From NCBI RefSeq assembly GCF_020080045.1, contig NZ_CP083451.1, positions 3,087,001 through 3,151,000 on the forward strand: a stretch of DNA of 64,000 bases. The letters are read 5' to 3'. The DNA comes from Comamonas odontotermitis. GTDB taxonomy: Bacteria > Pseudomonadota > Gammaproteobacteria > Burkholderiales > Burkholderiaceae_C. The notes below the pieces were generated by a model. The model was not told the DNA's origin. It ran no database searches and was given only the letters and a program-made list of their open reading frames with translations. Made by a program: the position numbers and the translations under genes. This document shows, in pieces, positions 1 through 7,886 of this stretch (the first letter of the stretch is position 1; the number at the start of each line of letters is the position of its first letter).

Positions 1-435
1 GAGCCACTTCTTGGCCACAGCGCCTGCCGCCACCGTGGGCGCGGTCAGGCGCGCAGACGAGCGGCCGCCGCCACGCGGATCGCGGATGCCGTACTTGTGC
101 CAGTAGGCATAGTCGGCATGGCCAGGGCGAAAGCTCTGCGCAATATTGGAGTAATCCTTGCTGCGCTGGTCGGTGTTGCGGATCAGCAGCGAGATCGGCG
201 TGCCGGTGGTCTTACCTTCGTAGACGCCCGAGAGAATCTCGACCTGGTCAGGCTCGTTGCGCTGCGTCACGTACTTGCTGGTACCGGGGCGGCGACGGTC
301 CAGATCGTGCTGGATGTCTGCTTCGCACAGCGCCATGCCCGGGGGGCAGCCATCAATCACACAGCCAATGGCCGGGCCGTGGGATTCGCCGAAGTTGGTG
401 ACAGTGAATAAGGTGCCGAAGGTATTGCCGCTCAT
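1..435 (-). CDS. aroC: chorismate synthase, N-terminal part (runs off the window start)
   Basis: The first 145 codons of chorismate synthase are present; the rest lies beyond the window edge. The enzyme converts 5-enolpyruvylshikimate-3-phosphate to chorismate, the last common step of aromatic amino acid synthesis, using reduced FMN. The translation begins [10 protein letters not shown] and continues with the family hallmark [17 protein letters not shown], then [17 protein letters not shown] and [13 protein letters not shown], ending in the [20 protein letters not shown] region that binds phosphate and FMN. The start is the only ATG that gives the usual N-terminus. Identification is secure; only the C-terminal two thirds cannot be judged. 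Confidence 0.95.
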   Translation of the reverse strand, partial: MSGNTFGTLFTVTNFGESHGPAIGCVIDGCPPGMALCEADIQHDLDRRRPGTSKYVTQRNEPDQVEILSGVYEGKTTGTPISLLIRNTDQRSKDYSNIAQSFRPGHADYAYWHKYGIRDPRGGGRSSARLTAPTVAAGAVAKKWL

Positions 436-618
436 AGCCCGCCATTATGCGGGCGAAAGCAACGGCCACCAGAGAGACCGGGCAAGCCGCCAACGCAACT
501 TGCCTGCATGCAGCACCATCTACGCCCTCCAAACGCAGGTTTTTTGCATGAAATGAGCCTTTCTCGCCCTGCCAATGCGCAGCAGTGCATCAAAACCATA
601 GCAATCACTGCACACAGA

Positions 619-2181
619 TCAAAACCACTGCGGCGCAGCAGTGCCCGGCGGCATGGACGGGTAGCGCCACGGCATGGCCACACCACCCAGCACGCCGCTG
701 TGGCGTACCGCAGTCAGTACGCCGAAACCGCTGGCCAGCGTTTCGAGGTAAGGCGCTACTCGGGCTGCATGCCCTCCCTCGGCCGTATCGCCAAGCCCTT
801 GCGGCAGCACAGGCCGCTGCCCCAGTTCCCGGAGCCACTGGGCCGTGCGCGCCAGCGATACCTGCACATGCCAGCTCCCCCCTTGCGTGGCCTGGCGGTA
901 CAGCGCGGCCTGGATGCCGAAGGCCAGCCAGAAGCCTGCGGCGTAATCCAGAATCTGCATCGGCAGCGCACGCAGGCCGCCACTGCCACCACTGGCGTTG
1001 CCGCCTGCAATGCCCTCAAAGGCCTGGCCTTCCGCCCAGTTGATGCCGCTGGCCGTCTGCACCAGCGAATCGAACCCGCGCCGGTCTGCCCACGGCCCGC
1101 TGCGCCCATAGGCCGACAGGCTGGCGTACACAATGCCGGGGCGCAACTGCACCGTCTGTTGCGGGCCAAAGCCCAACGCATCCAGGCTGCCGGGATGGTA
1201 GCCCTGCAGCAGCACGTGTGCGCCGTCCAGCAGGCTGGCAAACTGGGCCTTGCCAGCGGCGGACTTCAAATCGAGCAAGGCCGAGCGCTTGCCCCTGCTC
1301 AGATCGGCAATGGCACCAATGTTGGGCAGGCCCGGGCCGTTGATCATCAGCACATCGGCGCCATGCGCAGCCAGCGTTCGCGCGGCTACCGGGCCTGAGA
1401 GGATACGCGTCAGGTCCAGCACCCGAATGCCCGAAAGAAGCCCTGCACTCTGCAGCGCAGGCCAGGCACGCGGCGACGCTGGCTGCCCGGCATCCAACTG
1501 CGTGATCTGCACCAGCGGCTGCGCGGCCACAGCAGCGCTTTGCGGGTGGGCTGCCCATTCCTGCGGGGTGCGGGCAGCCGCCACTACCAAACCGCGCTCG
1601 GCCGCTTGCGTTTCAAAATCAATAGCATCCCACGCATTCAATGCCTGCGCTACGGCCTGTTTTGGCGTCGAGGCCCCGATGGGCAAGCCCAACAGCTGCA
1701 ATGCGCCATCACGGTGGTGGTCAAAATTGGCGTGGATGCGCACCCAACCCGGCTGACCCACCGCCGCACCGCAGGGGTACAGGCCCGAGATGGGCGACCA
1801 CAGATCGGGCTGCACCCCGTCAAGGGTGAAGTACCCCGTGGTTTCTGCCAGGGCATGCGGCACCTGCACACTGGCGCAGGCAAGCGCACTGCCACTGCGC
1901 AGGCTGCCCAACTGCGCCGCTGCCAGCGTGGCTGCTGCGACGGAAGCGCCTGCGGCCACATCTACCGCAAAGCTGGAGGGGTAGCCGCTGCCATCGCCAC
2001 CCAGTTGCAGCCCCTGTGCATCGAGGGCGGGGGCCCCCAACAGGCCTGCCGCATGCCACTGCTGCTGCACGGCTTGGCGAATACGGTGATGCAGCGCATC
2101 TGCAGGCGGGGTGGCGAGGGACATTTGCATTTCTGGCTCCATGGGCGAGGGCGCACGCGAATCGGTCGTGCTGGCCGCCAT
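619..2181 (-). CDS. CaiB/BaiF (class III) CoA-transferase family protein with extra N-terminal domain
   Basis: A CaiB/BaiF-type protein of about 520 residues, longer than the usual 380-430. The second half carries the family pattern: GIRVLDLTRILSGPVAARTLAAHGADV, then LSRGKRSALLDL, YHPGSLDALGFG and YGRSGPWADRRGFD. The sequence MQILDYAAGFWLAFG sits where the catalytic Asp of formyl-CoA transferase and alpha-methylacyl-CoA racemase is found, so the nucleophile looks retained. The first ~200 residues look like a second, degenerate copy of the same fold. Substrate is unknown. It diverges from the HTH-citrate synthase gene, suggesting joint acyl-CoA chemistry. The start is uncertain: 2247, 2181, 2142 and 2124 are in-frame Met codons and none has a good ribosome binding site. 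Confidence 0.8.
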   Translation of the reverse strand: MAASTTDSRAPSPMEPEMQMSLATPPADALHHRIRQAVQQQWHAAGLLGAPALDAQGLQLGGDGSGYPSSFAVDVAAGASVAAATLAAAQLGSLRSGSALACASVQVPHALAETTGYFTLDGVQPDLWSPISGLYPCGAAVGQPGWVRIHANFDHHRDGALQLLGLPIGASTPKQAVAQALNAWDAIDFETQAAERGLVVAAARTPQEWAAHPQSAAVAAQPLVQITQLDAGQPASPRAWPALQSAGLLSGIRVLDLTRILSGPVAARTLAAHGADVLMINGPGLPNIGAIADLSRGKRSALLDLKSAAGKAQFASLLDGAHVLLQGYHPGSLDALGFGPQQTVQLRPGIVYASLSAYGRSGPWADRRGFDSLVQTASGINWAEGQAFEGIAGGNASGGSGGLRALPMQILDYAAGFWLAFGIQAALYRQATQGGSWHVQVSLARTAQWLRELGQRPVLPQGLGDTAEGGHAARVAPYLETLASGFGVLTAVRHSGVLGGVAMPWRYPSMPPGTAAPQWF

Positions 2182-2245
2182 TGCACGCGCTGCGCCCTGC
2201 CCCGTCAATCTTGATTGGGCCAATCCATGTGGGCTAGCATGGCGC

Positions 2246-3559
2246 ATGCCTCGCCCATCTCCCGCCGCTCATGCCCCTCTCGACGACTCCCCCTGGTTGA
2301 GCAGCCAGCAGGCCGCCGCCGTGCTGGGTGTACAGCGCGCCAGCCTGTACAGCTATGTCAGCCGTGGCCTGCTGCGCGCACAGACCCAGTCCGGCCAGCG
2401 CGGCCATGTGTATGCCCGAGCCGATGTGCAGCGCCTCGCCATCCAACGGCAATCGGTACGCAACCCGGCACGGCTCGCCCAGTCCACGCTGGATTGGGGG
2501 ACGCCGGTACTGGCATCCGCCATCACCCAGGTCGAAGGCGGCCAGCTGTACTACCGGGGCCATCTGGCGGCCTCGCTGGCCGCGCATGCGAGCCTTGAGG
2601 AAGTGGCGGCACTGCTTTGGGATCAGAAAATGCCTGTCGCGCTGGATGAAGAAGCGCCACCAGCTCACAAAGTGATAGCAAACTGGGACCTCCCACGCGC
2701 TCCTGCCCGGGCGCTGTCGGCCTGGTACGGTGGCGCAGAAGTCCTGGAGGCCGAGATGGAACACGCCACGCTCTGGCCGCTGGCCCTGCTGCAGTGCATG
2801 GCAGAAATCCTGGCCGGGCAGCCTGTCACCAGCGCAGCGCAGCAACTGCATTTGCTACAAAAAACAAAGCGCCTGCGCCCACTGCATAAACGCCTGGGGC
2901 AGATATGGCAGACAAGCCCGGCCCATGCCAACATCCTGCGGCAAGCGCTGGTGCTGTGCGCCGACCATGAACTCAACGCCTCCAGCTTTGCCACGCGCGT
3001 GGTGGCATCCACCGGCGCCAGCCTGCATGCAAGCGTGGGCGCGGGCCTGGCGGCGCTGTCCGGCCCCCTGCATGGCGGCATGACGGAGGTGATCGCCAGC
3101 CATTGGGAAGACTGGCACCGCGCAGGCCGCATGGGGCTGGCTCCATCGCTGCGCAGATTGCTGGCAGACACCCGCCTGGGCACCACGCCGCACTACTGCG
3201 CAGGTTTTGGCCACCCGCTCTATCCGGCGGGCGATCCGCGCAGCCTGCACCTGCTGGCGCTTTTGGCACCCGATGCGGCGCGTGAGCAGTTGCTGCGCCA
3301 AGTGTACGAAGATACCGGCCTGCACCCCAGCCTGGATTACGCGCTGGTCGCCATCCAGCGCAGCCTGGGCCTGCCAGCGGGCGCGGCGTTTGTGCTGTTT
3401 GCCCTGGGCCGCACCGCCGGCTGGATTGCCCATGCGTTGGAGCAGCGTGCAAGCGGCCAGTTGATTCGCCCCCGGGCACGGTATGTGGGCCAGCCGCCCA
3501 TACACAGCAGCGGTACACATGCTGCACAGCGCCCTCCCGGCCGCGTCATCCGCTTCTGA
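2246..3559 (+). CDS. citrate synthase-family protein with N-terminal MerR-like HTH domain
   Basis: A 437-residue fusion. Residues ~12-60 (WLSSQQAAAVLGVQRASLYSYVSRGLL, then RGHVYARADVQRL) form a MerR/excisionase-type helix-turn-helix, and the remainder is a citrate synthase fold. The three catalytic positions of GltA appear kept: His in LSGPLHGGMTE, His in GFGHPLYPAGDPR and Asp in HPSLDYALVAIQ; the C-terminal RPRARYVG also matches. The usual HRVY motif reads HPLY, so substrate use may differ. It could be a 2-methylcitrate or other acyl-CoA synthase, or an enzyme-fold regulator. An upstream in-frame GTG/ATG extension to 2111 would run through the divergent gene, so 2246 is preferred. TTGATT (2213-2218) with TAGCAT 18 bases later is a weak promoter candidate. 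Confidence 0.8.
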   Translation: MPRPSPAAHAPLDDSPWLSSQQAAAVLGVQRASLYSYVSRGLLRAQTQSGQRGHVYARADVQRLAIQRQSVRNPARLAQSTLDWGTPVLASAITQVEGGQLYYRGHLAASLAAHASLEEVAALLWDQKMPVALDEEAPPAHKVIANWDLPRAPARALSAWYGGAEVLEAEMEHATLWPLALLQCMAEILAGQPVTSAAQQLHLLQKTKRLRPLHKRLGQIWQTSPAHANILRQALVLCADHELNASSFATRVVASTGASLHASVGAGLAALSGPLHGGMTEVIASHWEDWHRAGRMGLAPSLRRLLADTRLGTTPHYCAGFGHPLYPAGDPRSLHLLALLAPDAAREQLLRQVYEDTGLHPSLDYALVAIQRSLGLPAGAAFVLFALGRTAGWIAHALEQRASGQLIRPRARYVGQPPIHSSGTHAAQRPPGRVIRF

Positions 3560-3586
3560 GTGCGCAGGCCGGGCTGCAAACAGGCA

Positions 3587-3610
3587 TGAAAAAGCGGCCT
3601 TGCGGCCGCT
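3587..3610 (-). terminator. intrinsic terminator downstream of the CBS-domain gene
   Basis: AGCGGCC (3593-3599) pairs with GGCCGCT (3604-3610) around a four-base loop. On the minus strand a run of T follows, so it terminates the CBS-protein transcript; the convergent citrate synthase gene may share the hairpin. Confidence 0.7.
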
Positions 3611-3657
3611 GTCTGGCTGAATGCTGCGGGTGAGCGGACTGTTGCCGCGCCACAACG

Positions 3658-4107
3658 TCAGTCGGCTTCGCCTTCCACCGGCCAGTCGCGGATATAGGCC
3701 TTGAGCATCTTGTTCTCGAAGTTCTGGCTGTCCACCACGGCCTTGGCCACATCGTAGAAGCTGATCACGCCCATCAGCATTTTCTTGTCCATCACCGGCA
3801 TGTAGCGCGCATGGCGGTCCAGCATCATGCGGCGTACCTCGTCCATGTCGGTCTCCATGGTGCAGGTCAGCGGCGCATCATCCATCACGCTACGCACCAG
3901 AGTGTTTCCAGCGGAACCGCCGTTGCCCACGATGGCAACAATCACTTCGCGGAAAGTCAGCATGCCCACCACGTCACCGTGCTCCATCACCACCAGCGAA
4001 CCAATGTCTTTCTCGGACATGGTCTGGATGGCGTCGGAGAGCGGGTCATTCACGCTTGCGGTGTAGAGGGTATTGCCTTTGAGGCGCAGGATGTCACTGA
4101 CTTTCAT
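3658..4107 (-). CDS. CBS-domain pair protein
   Basis: A stand-alone 149-residue protein made of two CBS motifs, a Bateman module that typically senses adenine nucleotides. CBS1 covers residues ~8-60 (TASVNDPLSDAIQTMSEKDIGSLVVM, GMLTFREVI) and CBS2 ~75-135 (DAPLTCTMETDMDEVRRMMLDRHARYMPVMD, GVISFYDVAKAVV). There is no catalytic domain and no signal peptide, so it is cytoplasmic; its partner is unknown. The start at 4107 has GGAG eight bases upstream; a longer frame to 4269 lacks a ribosome binding site and would overlap metY. It is divergent from metY. Confidence 0.9.
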   Translation of the reverse strand: MKVSDILRLKGNTLYTASVNDPLSDAIQTMSEKDIGSLVVMEHGDVVGMLTFREVIVAIVGNGGSAGNTLVRSVMDDAPLTCTMETDMDEVRRMMLDRHARYMPVMDKKMLMGVISFYDVAKAVVDSQNFENKMLKAYIRDWPVEGEAD

Positions 4108-4267
4108 GCTCGTCTCCTTCAAGATCTCCAGCAGATGCATGCCCTGGCTGGCGCTCGGTGGAAGTGGATGCGGCCACCCAACGCTTGCGCGACAGGGCTG
4201 CCAGCAATGGTTCGTTAAATATAGCCGACAATCCCCACCCAGAATGACAATCTGATGGAGATCTGCC

Positions 4268-5566
4268 ATGCCCGGCTATTCAGACCCCGGTTTTGACACC
4301 CTGAGCCTGCACGCAGGCGCCCAGCCCGATCCGGCCACCGGCGCACGTGCCGTGCCCATCCACCTGACGACCTCGTTCGTCTTCGAATCCAGCGACCACG
4401 CCGCCAGCCTGTTCAACCTGGAGCGGCCCGGCCATGTCTACAGCCGCATCAGCAACCCGACCAATGCCGTGCTGGAGCAGCGCGTGTCTGCCCTCGAAGG
4501 CGGCGTGGGAGCCATTGCCGTGGCCAGCGGCCAGGCTGCGCTGCATCTGTCGATTGCCACACTGATGGGCGCGGGCAGCCACATCGTGGCCAGCACCGCC
4601 CTGTATGGCGGCTCGCAGAACCTGCTGCACTACACGCTGCGGCGCTTCGGCATCGAAACCACTTTCGTCAAACCCGGCGACATCGACGGCTGGCGCGCCG
4701 CCATTCGCCCCAATACCAAGCTTTTCTTTGGCGAAACCGTGGGCAACCCGGGGCTGGATGTGCTGGACATTCCGACCGTGGCGCAGATTGCCCATGAGGC
4801 GGGCGTGCCGCTGCTGGTGGATTCCACCCTCACCTCGCCGTGGCTTATCAAGCCCTTCGCACATGGTGCAGACCTCGTCTACCACTCGGCCACCAAGTTC
4901 CTCTCGGGCCATGGAACGGTGATTGGCGGCATCGTCGTGGATGGCGGCAGCTTCGACTGGGAAAAGAGCGGGCGCTTCCCCGAATTGACCGAGCCCTACG
5001 ACGGCTTTCACAACATGGTGTTCACCGAAGAAAGCACGGTGGGCGCCTTCTTGCTGCGCGCGCGCCGCGAAGGCCTGCGCGACTTCGGCGCCTGCATGAG
5101 CCCGCACACCGCCTGGCTGATCCTGCAAGGCATCGAGACCCTGCCGCTGCGCATGGAGCGCCACATGCGCAACACCGAAAAGGTGGTGCAATTCCTCGCC
5201 AGCCACCCGTTGGTAGGCCGCGTGGGCCACCCGATGCTGGAGTCGCACCCCTCCCATGCGCTCGCGCAGAAGCTGCTGCCGCGCGGCGCGGGCTCGGTGT
5301 TCAGCTTCGACATTGCCGGCAACCGCAACCAGGGCAAGAAATTCATCGAAACGCTCAAAGTCTTCAGCCACCTGGCCAATGTCGGCGACTGCCGTTCGCT
5401 GGTCATTCACCCGGCCAGCACCACGCATTTCCGCATGACCGACGAAGCGCTGACCCAGGCGGGTATCGGCCAGGGTACGATCCGCCTGTCGATCGGGCTG
5501 GAAGATGCAGACGACCTGATCGACGACCTCAAGCGCGCCCTCAAAGCCGCAGAAAAGGCTGCTTGA
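4268..5566 (+). CDS. metY: O-acetylhomoserine aminocarboxypropyltransferase (homocysteine synthase)
   Basis: A 432-residue Cys/Met-metabolism PLP enzyme, the usual MetY length. It makes homocysteine from O-acetylhomoserine and sulfide in methionine synthesis. Seen: LSLHAGAQPDPATGARAVPIHLTTSFVF at the N-terminus, YSRISNPTNAVLE, ASGQAA, and the PLP lysine K210 in YHSATKFLSGHG. The MetY-type N-terminus and length favour acetylhomoserine over the shorter succinylhomoserine-using MetZ. GGAG seven bases before the ATG supports the start. The stop overlaps the next gene's ATG, so metY and ypeA are translationally coupled. Confidence 0.92.
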   Translation: MPGYSDPGFDTLSLHAGAQPDPATGARAVPIHLTTSFVFESSDHAASLFNLERPGHVYSRISNPTNAVLEQRVSALEGGVGAIAVASGQAALHLSIATLMGAGSHIVASTALYGGSQNLLHYTLRRFGIETTFVKPGDIDGWRAAIRPNTKLFFGETVGNPGLDVLDIPTVAQIAHEAGVPLLVDSTLTSPWLIKPFAHGADLVYHSATKFLSGHGTVIGGIVVDGGSFDWEKSGRFPELTEPYDGFHNMVFTEESTVGAFLLRARREGLRDFGACMSPHTAWLILQGIETLPLRMERHMRNTEKVVQFLASHPLVGRVGHPMLESHPSHALAQKLLPRGAGSVFSFDIAGNRNQGKKFIETLKVFSHLANVGDCRSLVIHPASTTHFRMTDEALTQAGIGQGTIRLSIGLEDADDLIDDLKRALKAAEKAA

Positions 5567-6006
5567 TGGAAATCAAGCACGCCCTGCAGATCCGCAGCTT
5601 TGCAGCCACTGATACCGAGGCCGTGATCGGCCTGTGGAACGACTGCGGCCTGACCCGCCCTTGGAACGACCCGCACAAGGATATTGCGCGCAAGCTCAGC
5701 GTGTCGCCCGATCTCTTTCTGGTCGGAACCGACGGAGCCGGGCAATTGATTGCCAGCGTAATGGTGGGCTACGACGGCCATCGCGGCTGGATCAACTACC
5801 TGGCCGTTCACCCCGGCTGCCAGCGCCAGGGCCATGCGCGCCGCCTGATGGAGCGGGCCGAGCAATTGCTGACCGAGCGCGGCTGCCCCAAGCTGAACCT
5901 GCAGGTACGCGAAGGCAACGAAGCGGTGATCGCCTTTTACGAAAGCCTGGGCTACAGCAATGACAAGACCGTGTCGCTGGGCAAGCGGCTGATTGCGGAT
6001 ATCTGA
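5566..6006 (+). CDS. ypeA: GNAT family acetyltransferase, YpeA type
   Basis: A 146-residue GNAT protein closely resembling YpeA over its whole length: GLWNDCGLTRPWNDPHKDI near the start, DLFLVG, ASVMVGYDGHRGWINYLAVHP, the acetyl-CoA loop QRQGHARRLM, GCPKLNLQVREGNE and the C-terminal FYESLGY...VSLGKRLI. The acceptor is unknown. Its ATG overlaps the metY TGA by one base (TGATG), which suggests re-initiation by ribosomes finishing metY, although no role in methionine synthesis is established. Confidence 0.9.
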   Translation: MEIKHALQIRSFAATDTEAVIGLWNDCGLTRPWNDPHKDIARKLSVSPDLFLVGTDGAGQLIASVMVGYDGHRGWINYLAVHPGCQRQGHARRLMERAEQLLTERGCPKLNLQVREGNEAVIAFYESLGYSNDKTVSLGKRLIADI

Positions 6007-6040
6007 CCACGAGATACCGCACAAGAATCTGGAGACCGAA

Positions 6041-6850
6041 ATGCATATCCAAGTACAGGGCGCAGACATATATGCCTATACCGGCGGCAAGGCGTTCGAC
6101 GCCGCCAGGCCCACCGCCATCTTCATCCATGGCGTGCTGTGTGATCACAGCGTGTGGGCCCTGCAAAGCCGCTATCTCGCCAACCACGGCTGGAACGTGC
6201 TGGCCATTGATCTGCCGGGCCACTGCAAGAGCGGCGGCAAGGCGCCTGCCAGTGTGGAGGAAGCCGCCACCTTCATCGGCCAGATGATGGACGCCGCAGG
6301 CCTGCAGAAGGCCGCCTTGATCGGCCACAGCTGGGGCAGCCTGATTGCCATGCAGGCAGCTGCCCAGTTGGGCGCGCGGGTCAGCCACCTCGTATTGGTA
6401 GGCACCGCTGCCCCCATGAAGGTATCGCCCGTACTTCTGGATCTGGCGCAAAGCGCGCCGGACCAGGCCATTGCCATGGTGCAGACCTTCTCGCGCGCCA
6501 CCTTGTCGCCACCCAACGGCGCGGGCAGCTGGGTGTTCGGCGCGGGCACGGCACTAGGCCGCCGCGTGCTGGCCAGCAATGGTGACACCAATCTGCTGCA
6601 TACCGGTTTTGTCGCCTGCGACGGCTACAGCGGCGGAGAAGCTGCCATGACGGCCGTCAATTGCCCTGTTCTGTTTGTGCTGGGTGAGCAAGACCAGATG
6701 ACCCCTCCCAGGGCGGCCAAAGGCCTGATCGATGCAGCCAAGGCGGCTGGCAAGTCCGTGCAGGTGCGAACGATTCCCAACGGGCACAACCAAATGATGG
6801 AATCTCCCGATCCAACGCTGTTTGCAATTCGGGATTTCCTTCAGTTTTAA
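6041..6850 (+). CDS. alpha/beta hydrolase
   Basis: A 269-residue alpha/beta hydrolase. The oxyanion region FIHGVLCD is at ~30, the nucleophile elbow GHSWGS places the serine at residue 97, the acid is in LGEQDQMTPP and the histidine in PNGHNQMMESPD near the C-terminus. No signal peptide or membrane segment, so probably a cytoplasmic esterase or thioesterase of unknown substrate. GGAG seven bases ahead of 6041 decides the start over an upstream Met at 5993. It lies 34 bases behind ypeA in the same direction and may be the third gene of that operon. Confidence 0.88.
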   Translation: MHIQVQGADIYAYTGGKAFDAARPTAIFIHGVLCDHSVWALQSRYLANHGWNVLAIDLPGHCKSGGKAPASVEEAATFIGQMMDAAGLQKAALIGHSWGSLIAMQAAAQLGARVSHLVLVGTAAPMKVSPVLLDLAQSAPDQAIAMVQTFSRATLSPPNGAGSWVFGAGTALGRRVLASNGDTNLLHTGFVACDGYSGGEAAMTAVNCPVLFVLGEQDQMTPPRAAKGLIDAAKAAGKSVQVRTIPNGHNQMMESPDPTLFAIRDFLQF

Positions 6851-7001
6851 GCAATAATTTTGATAGCGAGATACCACACCTGTATCGGCGGTAAGCAGTG
6901 GTAAGGAGAGCCATTTTTTAGAGCGCAAATCGCGCAGAATGCGCTAGCCTATGGCTTATCGCTGCATCGGGGCGCAAAGCGCATGCCACAACGCAGCACG
7001 A

Positions 7002-7865
7002 ATGCCACCAGCCATGCTTGATACCGCCCTTCCCAGTCTTTTGCAGCACTGTCACGCCCTGCCGTGGCATCTGCTGCAGCCTCGCCAGCCCGTGGACACC
7101 GAGCGCTGGAACGAGGCCTGGGCAGATGCGCTGGGCCAGTTGCACGAATTCGCCAGCCACGGTTACTACGGGCTGGACATGCAGGACCTGGCCCCCGGCA
7201 GCCAGCAACAGGCCTGGGATGACTGGCGCGATGCCGTGCGCCAGGCGCTGCGCCTGCCCGAGCTGGCCTACACCCGGGGCCTGTCTCTCACCAGCCTGGA
7301 AGCCCTGTTCGAACACGTGCTGCATTGCTGCAATGAATTTGCCAGCATGGCACGCAGCGCTAACGAGAAGGGCCTCGCCCACCACCACACACTGGAGGTC
7401 GCGGGCCAGGATTACGCCAGTGCGGTTCAACTGCTGGCTTTTCCGGTGCTGCTGGAGCGCCAGGAACTGATTCCGCCCATCGTGCAGCGCCTGCTGGACA
7501 ACCAGTGCGACCGCCTGCTCGATTACCTGAGCGCCGCCGCCTGCGACAAGACCGAAGCCGTGGAAGCGCTGTTCTGCCCCGAGCCTTACGCAGCCCTCAC
7601 ACCGTTCTTCGAACAGTTGGAGGTATACGGCGCGCCCTTGCAGGCCTACCTGCAACAGGCCTATCCAGCCACGGCAGATACCCTGTCACCCGCCTCGTGG
7701 ACCGACATTGCCAACCACCACTGGGCCTGGGAAGTTGCGGCCCTGGTGGTGCTGTACGACCTGAACGACAATGCCTTTGCGGCGCACCCGCGCTATCCGG
7801 CCGACATGGTGGCATTTGCGCGCCAGCGGCTGGATGCCAGCTACCCGCAATTCTTGCGCGCCTGA
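7002..7865 (+). CDS. PoNi-like (DUF1910/DUF1911) immunity-type protein, orphan
   Basis: A 287-residue soluble, helical, acidic protein. Its C-terminal third matches, by memory of the family, the PoNi/DUF1911 consensus: YLQQAYP, then HHWAWEVAALVVLYDLND and AHPRYPADMVAFAR near the end. PoNi proteins neutralise PoNe DNase toxins delivered by type VI secretion or related systems. No PoNe, VgrG, Rhs or other effector gene is adjacent; neighbours are housekeeping genes. It may be an orphan immunity gene or a domesticated paralogue. The start is unclear: 6951, 7002 and 7014 are in-frame Met codons without good ribosome binding sites. The family call rests on pattern recognition only. Confidence 0.6.
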   Translation: MPPAMLDTALPSLLQHCHALPWHLLQPRQPVDTERWNEAWADALGQLHEFASHGYYGLDMQDLAPGSQQQAWDDWRDAVRQALRLPELAYTRGLSLTSLEALFEHVLHCCNEFASMARSANEKGLAHHHTLEVAGQDYASAVQLLAFPVLLERQELIPPIVQRLLDNQCDRLLDYLSAAACDKTEAVEALFCPEPYAALTPFFEQLEVYGAPLQAYLQQAYPATADTLSPASWTDIANHHWAWEVAALVVLYDLNDNAFAAHPRYPADMVAFARQRLDASYPQFLRA

Positions 7866-7886
7866 TTTTTTCCGCTTTCGCAAATT

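Noticed and set aside
508..1398. 296-codon open frame on the plus strand
   Set aside because: Antisense to the CoA-transferase gene and without recognisable protein features.
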